The position numbers and the translations under genes are program-made. From Dermacentor variabilis (lineage: Eukaryota > Arthropoda > Arachnida > Ixodida > Ixodidae), in NCBI RefSeq assembly GCF_050947875.1, contig NC_134573.1, forward strand, positions 30,960,115-31,024,114: DNA of 64,000 bases, in the 5' to 3' direction. The notes under the pieces are model-generated. The model did not search any database and was not told the origin of the DNA. It saw only the letters and a program-made list of their open reading frames with translations. Positions 57,181 to 64,000 of the stretch are shown one piece after another. Numbering within the stretch: position 1 is the first letter of the stretch; each line of letters opens with the position of its first letter.

Positions 57181-58076
57181 GCCACTTTATAGCTCAGGTC
57201 TTGTAAGCGGCTGTTCGAATGTATGCTATCATTACAGAGGCGTTCTCCCCTGAGGTTCGCTAAACAGGCGGCAAGAAACTAATATTAAAATGTATAGGTA
57301 ACACGATGCCCCACTGTTACGTTCATGTAAACGTGGCCTATGATATGCAGCTTGAATAAGCTTTTGCATCTACGTTCCCGCAAGTAAACGTGGCCCATAG
57401 TGTACTTTAGAAGAGTGAACAACTGGGCTATATGGTTATCCGATATAATAGACGAGTTTTGCCCCAAAGCCACACACACGAGAAAGGAGAAAACTCTAGC
57501 GTTTGCTTCAACTGTTTATTGAGCTTAAAAGCATCCTACATATATAGCTTTCCCAGAACCCGAGTTTATGCGCACGCGTACAAGGCGTCAAGTAGATTCG
57601 TGTAAAAAACACGTTATCTGAGCAAGCGGGGAATAAATGTCTGCTCGCCCTCATACAGAAAAATACATGTGTCACTGACAAAACTTGGACCAGTTTTGCT
57701 AATCTAAAAAGCGTCCAAGGTTTCACTAGCCCGTTTGCTGCCTATCTGTACCCAAAATCCTTACAACTCGGAACCGTGAAATGCAATTGGTGCAAGCCCT
57801 GCGTTGTTATACTAGCCGTTTACCACCACTACTTTCAATATTTTTTGCCTGTGCTCTAAGTCAGTCATTCTCGCAACGCTCGTCTGCCCAATATTAATTT
57901 TTCCTCAGGACAGGAGAATTTCATAAACGACGTTTGTGGCACACTTTATGAAAGGTTGCGTAAGTCTTTTCTGACAGCCGACCTTCTGGCCTTCGCAACA
58001 GATGGGTCGGCTAAGCTGGGCTAGATTTTGGTAGCTGAAAACATTACCTGTGCGTTGTGTCGGTTGGCCACTTTTT
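57181..58076. other. Stretch without recognised gene
   Basis: Two GTAAACGTGGCC words 59 bp apart (57327, 57386) and a 45-bp block around 57348-57390 that recurs near 58615-58660. Otherwise nothing seen. Confidence 0.4.
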
Positions 58077-58403
58077 TCAGGCAGTGCGAAACCCTGTGCG
58101 GATGTAGGGAACCACTACAGGCCATTCCTTGCTCACCGATTCTTTCCTGCTGACACCAGCTGTTATCTTCTTCACAGGGGTTTCTGCCACAGGGACCGAG
58201 ACCAACTCAGGGAACCCAGCTGCAACCAGCGTGTCGAATTTGTTGTCAAAGCTAGCTTGCATCTCATGCACATCCGAGTTCGGGAGCGACAACGCCAGAT
58301 AGTAGTTTGTGATGCCTCTTTTTACTACTTTTTCGTGGGCGGAATTATACGGCAGGAGTCCTTTTTGCGCATGAGAAGCGAATAGCCCTGCAAATATGAC
58401 CAT
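58077..58403 (-). pseudogene. Penelope-like element RT fragment
   Basis: The 108-codon minus-strand frame has FDNKFDTLVAAGFPELVSVP and EWPVVVPYIRTGF. A Gly-Phe-Pro region followed some 40 residues on by a [VI]xPYxxG motif is the signature between RT and the GIY-YIG linker of Penelope-like elements. It ends with a stop after RTGFRTA. Only this small piece remains. Confidence 0.45.
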
Positions 58404-59716
58404 CTACAAATTTTAACCGTACATAAAAAATTGAAGCATGCCGTTCATGGGTAAACGATAGCCCCTTTCCGAGTTTTGTAAGGTCATCTAAAACACTGTT
58501 TACCATTTCTTCACTAGAAACAGTTCATTCCTTGTTTAAAACTAGAGCTGAAGTAAGCGCCCGTGTTGTCTCCTTTGTTGTGTTTGTGGTTTTTGGCGCA
58601 AAACTCGTTTCTTGTGGTATACAGCTCGAATAAGCTTTTGCATCTGCGTTCCCACTAATTCAGAAAACGCGGATGGACAGGACGGTGCGCACAATCCGAG
58701 CCGATGACGCGGCGTGGATGAACACATGTCGAGGGGCATTCGGTATTTCGAGTGGCTCAGGAGTCTTGCAGCTGTAACGTTACTGCAAGGAGCTACTAAA
58801 TGCCTGAGCTTGGGCTGCCTCGGGAACAGTTCGTCACTTTTGAAGGTTTCAGAACTTCCGTCGGTTGTGCCGCTGTGCCGCGGTTATCCACAGCTTGGAC
58901 AAATCATTGCGGGCCGCATTTGTCGCCGAAGTCCGCTGCACGCGACTTGTCAAGATGCGCTGTGTAGTCTTCCCGTGTCACAACACGATCGCACAATTTA
59001 AAGGTATTGTAAAGGGAATTGTCGGAAGAGTACGTAACCTGCGTGTATAAAGCAAATTAAGCAGAAAGGGCAGGTGTGTTGTCTTTGCCACACCATTGTC
59101 ATCACGCTGTCACCATTCCTTTAGTGCCGTGCCTCCGTCGTCGACACGCTGCCATGATTCCAATTCGTCATGGCATTTTGGTGGCGCTGCCGTCACTGTC
59201 GCATCGTCATCACCTCCATCGGCGCCGTTCAATCATTGTCACAGCGCTGTCGCCTTTTTCACTCTGTCAAGCCACCTACCAAACCTTGCAGTCGACAGTA
59301 TTCATTGGAAATGTTTTTGTATTGTGTCAATTTCGTTTCTGCAGTGTGTGTAGGGTGCTCTTAGTTTACTTTGACAATCATCTTTCATGATTTCTGGATC
59401 GATTTTTCGCATGTTTTCGCAATTTCGCAATTTTTCGCACGTGAATATTTTGTAACAATTATGTCTAGTGGAAATTCCAGAAATTAAAATGTACGAAATG
59501 CCAAATATTATTTCTGAAATCCTGCATTATGTGAGTGGTGGACGCAATACCTATTTGAATGTATATACACTATGAACCAAATGAGCTGGTTTATCGCGTA
59601 TCCGGCACTCCTTTTCCTTCAGCAGCCTACCCGAGTACAACAGAAACTAGCATTTTTTTTCAATGCGACTGCCGTGAAAGCTAATGAGAGATTGTTTTTC
59701 TTTTTGATGCCTTTAG
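58404..59716. other. Probable intron sequence
   Basis: No repeat recognised. A short MRCVVFPCHN reading at about 58961 resembles a THAP start but nothing downstream supports it. The 3' end carries a pyrimidine tract (tttttctttttgatgcctttag) serving the exon at 59717. Confidence 0.4.
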
Positions 59717-59806
59717 TGAGGAAGAGACCGCTGAAGAACAGACTGAAGCTCCCGAGGAAGAAGAAAACGAAGGCGAAGAAGAGGAAGGCACTGGTGGCCA
59801 TGAAAA
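59717..59806 (+). CDS. Host gene exon: acidic segment
   Basis: The exon follows a strong polypyrimidine tract and AG at 59715-59716 and ends before gtacgg. Read so that one base completes the previous codon, it encodes EEETAEEQTEAPEEEENEGE then EEEGTGGHE, and leaves two bases. That fits the next exon, which supplies one base to make Lys. The acidic composition suggests a disordered, perhaps nuclear protein. No domain is recognised. Confidence 0.55.
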
Positions 59807-60146
59807 GTACGGCTGTCTCGTCTCAGAATATCGAACGGGTATCCAATGAAGTATTGTTGGTGTAATAACATGAGGAGTAAAACAAATATTCAAGTACAAT
59901 GCATATATTCGTTTCCCGCTACAGAATTAACGTGAAAAGTGATAAGTCATATTGTTTCACCATACAATCAGAAAAGTTTGACTCTGCGGTGATGCCGATA
60001 GAGCTGTAGTTGCGTTGGAAAGAACAGCTAATTCGCTAATGCGGTAACGAAGCCCAATAATGCCTCAACATTTGTTTGCACCTTGCGGCGGCCTGTGACC
60101 CCTGTTTAGTTCTTGCATCGGCTCGTATGCAAAGTGTAGTGATTAC

Positions 60147-60302
60147 GGTGGCTCAGTAGCTAGGGCGGCATGCTCCCGAAAACAACGTCGCCGGTTCAAC
60201 TCCATACCCCAGGGGTCGTATTTCGAAGGCAAGGGACAGTGGAGGGGCTGGGAAGCTTTCGTTTATCAGGCTACGATTGCAAATTCAAGAACCCCAGGAG
60301 GC
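60147..60302 (+). mobile_element. Diverged tRNA-derived SINE
   Basis: A-box-like GGTGGCTCAGTAGC and a perfect B box GGTTCAACTCC about 45 bp downstream, then GGTCGTATTTCGAAGG and AAGAACCCCAGGAGGCC, degenerate versions of body blocks of the SINE at 9675. It lies in the intron between the exons at 59717 and 60698. Confidence 0.6.
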
Positions 60303-60697
60303 CATATATAGCTCTTCACACTCGGTTACCACCTCCGCTATAGACAACTGCGTGGTACTGAAGTTTAAATCACATATATAATGTTATTTCTAAGGTCCAG
60401 CCGCCCGCCGCACCAGTGATCGACACGAAAACGTTCTCTGATCAGCGCACATGTACGATGCCTTGCATTCCGTCCTTATTTTTCCACCTGATATCTTGTT
60501 CCTTCCTCATTCAGAAATTATGCTGTCCTTTTTGGTGCATCATATTTCAACACCTAATTACTGCACCATTCTTCAAGAAAAATAAAATGTTCAGTTCAAC
60601 TCGTTTTTTAAGGTTGCTCTATGTTATTTCATCGGTAGAGGCCGAAGTCATCAATGATGATGTTACTACCGCAGTTTAGTAGAGTTTCAATGCGCAG

Positions 60698-60909
60698 GTC
60701 TAGCAAGAGAACAAGCGGCAGTAAAAGCCACGACTCGCCGGAGAAGTCAGTGTCCCGGCCCAGAAAGGACAGCAAGAAGTCTATTGTCTCCGCCGACGCT
60801 GGTGACCAGAGAACAGGCTTATCCACTGGGAAGGAAGATGCTGCAGGCAGCTCCGGCAAGCGCCACGCTCGCAGTTCAATCACGTCAAAAGAGAGCAAGC
60901 ACGCCAAAG
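60698..60909 (+). CDS. Host gene exon: Ser/Lys-rich segment
   Basis: Bounded by acceptor caatgcgcag and donor gtgaga. In the phase set by the preceding exon it encodes SSKRTSGSKSHDSPEKSVSR, PRKDSKKSIVSADAGDQRTG and HARSSITSKESKHAK with no stop in 70 codons, leaving one base. The composition (Ser, Lys, Arg, Gly) suggests a phosphorylatable disordered region. Phase agreement on both sides is the main support. Confidence 0.58.
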
Positions 60910-61212
60910 GTGAGATGCTCTTGAAATTTATTTCACCAGTCCCCTAATACCAGAACAGTGAGCCTCAATGTATTCATAACGCATCATGCTTTGAATGTTC
61001 CATGCGCAGAATGAAAACGTGCTGAAAGAAATCGCTGCATAACTTATGTTCTGCCTCAGAAATCAGTAAAACTATGGAAAAGAAACTAAATATGCATAAT
61101 CATAGCACAGATCCTTAACTTTAGACTCACTCACGCTGATCCATATCGGACCCAGGTGACATCATTGCACTATTGCACGATAACACTATTTGATTTTGTG
61201 TTTTCCTTGAAG

Positions 61213-61587
61213 GGGAAGGGCATGAAGAAACGGAAGCTGAAGCCACGGAGCATCCGGAAGAAGAGACCGAAGGACAGCAGCCGGAAGAAAACGAAGAGAC
61301 CGTTGCCATGACTACAAAGGGCAGTGCAGTGAAGGAGACTTCTAGAGGGAATCGCAAGGGCAGTGGCAAGCGAAGCAGCAGAGACACACAGGAAGGCACT
61401 ACCAAAGTCTCTGGAGAAGACACAGCCGGGGAGACGGGCTCTAAGCAGGGTAGCGAGGGATCCACCAAGGACAGTGCCGCGGCGACGGAGGCACCTGCAA
61501 GCGGGGAACAGACTGCAGCTGCGGAAAGTGGAGAGAACGAAGAAGGCACCGGAAAGGGAAGCCGAAAGACTCGTACCAGATCGACTC
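61213..61587 (+). CDS. Host gene exon: Glu/Thr/Gly/Ser-rich segment
   Basis: Acceptor tttgtgttttccttgaag precedes it. Two bases complete the Gly codon from the previous exon and 124 codons follow: EGHEETEAEATEHPEEETEG, QQPEENEETVAMTTKGSAVK, RNRKGSGKRSSRDTQEGTTK, through GTGKGSRKTRTRST. The likely donor is gtacgt at 61588. If unspliced, the frame ends at a stop at 61634. Low-complexity acidic then mixed-charge sequence; no known domain. Confidence 0.6.
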
Positions 61588-62069
61588 GTACGTCCCTTTC
61601 ATCCTTTCTATCGCTTCCCTCGTTTATTTTGTGATTACACAGTTTCTTTCAGCTAACTTGTTCCAATTAAGCATAAAAAATACAACACAGTAGTACGAAA
61701 ATGTAGCAAAGTGGTATTTGTCACTGTCCTATTAAGCAAAAACAATTAGTTCCTACATGAATTTAGGTTATCAGTTACCAATAATTATTGATCAACTGTT
61801 AACGTATTGAGTAAAACGTAAAATCTTCATTACAGAACTTGCTGAGGTTATTCACAAATATCCGAAGCATTCATATACATGAGAAAATTTGCGATGGAAT
61901 AAATTTAATTTTTCCGGGCTACAAGGACGAAAGCGCGTTAGATTAGAAAAGAAGTGCCATGTAACTAAGCTAAACGCGCAGCAAATTTAAAGCCCCCAAA
62001 CATGTTACAAACAAATGATCGATGTTTCAGGCAGACTGGGACCTTAGTGTGGCCGCTAGTGAAAATAAG

Positions 62070-62194
62070 AGGCGATCGCCGTGCCCGTCTCTGAGTCGTC
62101 GCCATCGGCCACCAAAAGCTCCTCACCTTTTATGCGGCCTCCAGACAACAAGAAATTCACCGACGATTACGACACTGCCTATTACAAATTTTGA
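62070..62194 (+). CDS. Possible terminal exon of the host gene
   Basis: In the phase left by the exon ending at 61587, a start at 62070 (after aataag) gives a stop-free run of 40 codons that includes AIAVPVSESSPSATKSSSPF and ends RPPDNKKFTDDYDTAYYKF with TGA at 62192-62194. The acceptor there is poor; a better one (gatgtttcag, 62030) would instead give an immediate stop (RLGP, TAG at 62045). The peptide looks natural, so I favour a terminal exon here with an uncertain start. Confidence 0.35.
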
Positions 62195-62703
62195 TCGCAG
62201 CTGTATGCGCGTGTTCATTTCGCGATATATTGGCTAGCGGGCACAATCTGGCTTGTGCGGGATGTTGCAAAGAAAGTGAAGCGTGGTACGACCGTCTCAA
62301 TAATCGGGAGATCGCGAGGGGCAGAGGGTGGGTGACTCGTGGACGTGATTCACAGCAACCGCCGCAGACAGACCTCCTCCCATGCAGCGCTTTGTTTCCG
62401 AGTATGGTATCGGCGACGTCATGGGCGAACAGGCGACCCATGCTACTTAAGCACCATCTCGTAGCCATCGTCGCCGCAAACTCTGTCTTGCCCGGCACTA
62501 TGCTTATCATGCTTTCGCCATACCCTCTTCCTCCGCTTTCCGCCTAATGGTTCCGCAGTACCCTCCTCCTCCGCTTACCGCCTCGCGCTATGTTCACTAT
62601 CGTCACTGCGCTGCGCACTCGCTCTTTCATGCTTCGCTTTACTCGTTCGCTCGGTTACGAGGGCGTCGACAACGGGCGCCTAAGAGCTGTACTTAAAACT
62701 CTG
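62195..62703. repeat. Dispersed repeat sharing an end motif with 15449
   Basis: Contains GGTATCGGCGACGTCATGGG, CATGCTACTTAAGCACCATC and TGCGCTGCGCACTCGCTCTT, blocks I associate with a tick repeat. Its right end on the complement reads ACAGCTCTTAGGCGCCCGTT, close to GCAGCTCTTTGGCGTCCGTT at the left end of the repeat at 15449. No protein. Confidence 0.5.
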
Positions 62704-63508
62704 ACAAAGCTTCAAGAACTGTCGTGCACTACTTATCGTGTATCCCTTGGCCCAATTTCCTTCATTAAATCAAGAGACGAGATTGCGTGAAAAAATTAGA
62801 CGCCAGGATCATTGTCTTTGATTGATCGCCTTTGACATTCATGGTTCGGTCTGCCTGCAGGATCGAACATTCGTTGGTGGCATGTTTAACTGCACTAATG
62901 TCGCTGTGTGTACGCTCCACGATTTGATAGTAGGCCTTTAAGGTTATATGCGCTGGGAGTTTTATAAAAATGCACAGAAAGACACAACGGCTGAGCGGGG
63001 CGAGTGCGATTTCTATTGTTTGTTTGTCACTCACTTGGGGCGCTTACCTCCTACGTGGTATTCGGCCAAGAAGCCGGCGGTTAAAGGTTAAAAGTTACAG
63101 GGGAATGGAAGGAGAAAAGCTTGTACGTGAAATTAAATTCGGATGAAGTATATCGTTCACGCTATTTAAAGAAATACATTTGCGTGGCAGTTATAGAAAT
63201 AATTTTTTAAGGTTCTATATAAACAGCAAATTTTGTATTCTTTTTTTGGATGCTATTCGAATAATTTCGACGATAAAATCAGAGGATTAATGATCTATCC
63301 AATTATAGATTTCGAGAATTAACATGGTAGCCGTCTTGTGTCACAAAGATTGTCACAAATGGCCCCGCAGATGTTTCCGTGGCCCAATGAAGAAGCCCCG
63401 AAGGAGAGGATATCTTGAGTAGTTAGAACAATACCCAATCTTTGGAATGAAAATTCTAATTTCTTCATCTGATTTCTAAATTGGCGGCATACTATTAGAA
63501 AGTGATCA
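62704..63508. other. Stretch without recognised gene
   Basis: AT-rich, no exon or repeat recognised. Confidence 0.4.
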
Positions 63509-64000
63509 ATAGGATAGGATAGGAATAACTTTAATAAAGTGCCGGCAAACGACGATTTAACGAGTCGTGACGCTGGCCAAGTGTCGACCTGGGGTTATAC
63601 CCTACTCTGCACTAGCCTAGTTGGGCCCGTTTGTAGTGGGCCATGAGGCTTGTGCTTTTCGAGCGCACCCCGGGCCTGCTGGACGGCCCATAGTTGAGTC
63701 CTTGTCTGCAGACTGCAGTGCACTTTGAAGTTCTGGCGGGTAAGTCCTGGAGGTAGCTGCCGTCGGAAACCTGGTACAGTCCCACATGATGTGCCATTGG
63801 TTCGCCGTACCCGCTGAACAAACACCGCACAGCCCACTCTTATAGAGCTCTGAGTGAAGCACGTGCAGCATTGCGGGGGCGAGGAGTGACGCGGTCTGTA
63901 TTTGTCTTAGGGTTACGCCCTCCTCCCGACTGAGTGCCGGGCGGGGAGGCGGTATTGTCCGTCGAGCTAAGCGGTAACACTTGGTTACTTCGGCATAACT
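63509..64000 (-). mobile_element. LINE 3' end running off the window
   Basis: The left end is a (TATCC)n tail with AATAAAG-like sequence nearby (complement of 63510-63540). Minus-strand translation gives LHSELYKSGLCGVCSAGTAN and QWHIMWDCTRF: a Cys-x2-Cys-x8-His-x4-Cys motif like those ending ORF2 of RNase H-bearing LINEs. The 5' portion lies beyond 64000. Confidence 0.7.

Noticed and set aside
58950..59010. Second THAP start (MRCVVFPCHN)
   Set aside because: Only the first Cys pair pattern fits; no downstream motif is present in the following sequence.

Overview
The window looks like nuclear DNA of a hard tick (Ixodidae). The call rests on a tRNA-Ser-derived SINE of the kind described in ticks (Ruka-like), several gypsy-type LTR families and non-LTR families I associate with tick genomes, weak splice-site-bounded host exons and very low gene density. 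Nothing points to a bacterial, viral or organellar replicon. Most of the 64 kb is a nested graveyard of transposable elements; species cannot be fixed from the sequence alone.

Layout. 1-4334: no gene seen. 4335-8820: degenerate Ty3/gypsy element E1 (+), its gag split by a 1.46-kb 5'-truncated LINE (-). 9675-9908: SINE. 11343-11436: possible first coding exon of a host gene. 12121-17080: a non-LTR element (LINE A, -) interrupted by an RTE fragment (13716-15090) and a 0.84-kb dispersed repeat. 17333-23964: LTR element E2 (+) with the unusual pol order protease-integrase-RT-RNase H and a SCAN-like gag (Gmr1-like). 24.7-28.1 kb: LINE 3' end, inverted repeats, a CCTAAC-rich satellite and a THAP-like fragment. 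30381-33952: P-element/THAP9-like transposase pseudogene with recognisable introns. 36.3-37.7 kb: scrambled LINE pieces with a foldback element. 37844-48939: gypsy element E4 (-), invaded by a Tc1-like DNA transposon (38868-46946), itself invaded by gypsy element E3 (39889-45523). 49008-56832: gypsy element E6 (-), invaded by an RTE element that carries a 171-bp foldback insertion, and by another dispersed repeat. 58077-58403: Penelope-like fragment. 59717-62194: phase-compatible exons of a Lys/Glu/Ser-rich host protein. 63509-64000: 3' end of a further LINE running off the window.

How it fits together. The only candidate host gene runs on the + strand. Exons at 59717-59806, 60698-60909 and 61213-61587 join in phase, and the exon at 11381-11436 also has matching phase and composition. 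If it belongs, the gene has a roughly 48-kb intron that holds nearly all the mobile DNA listed from 12 to 57 kb. The relative ages can be read from the nesting: E1 is older than the LINE in it; E4 is older than the Tc1-like element, which is older than E3; E6 is older than its RTE, which is older than the foldback. Three LTR elements have exact ATAT target duplications and a fourth has one mismatch, so the families appear to share a target preference. No element examined looks autonomous: all have stops, frameshifts or lost catalytic or zinc-binding residues. All identities and alignments were made by eye.
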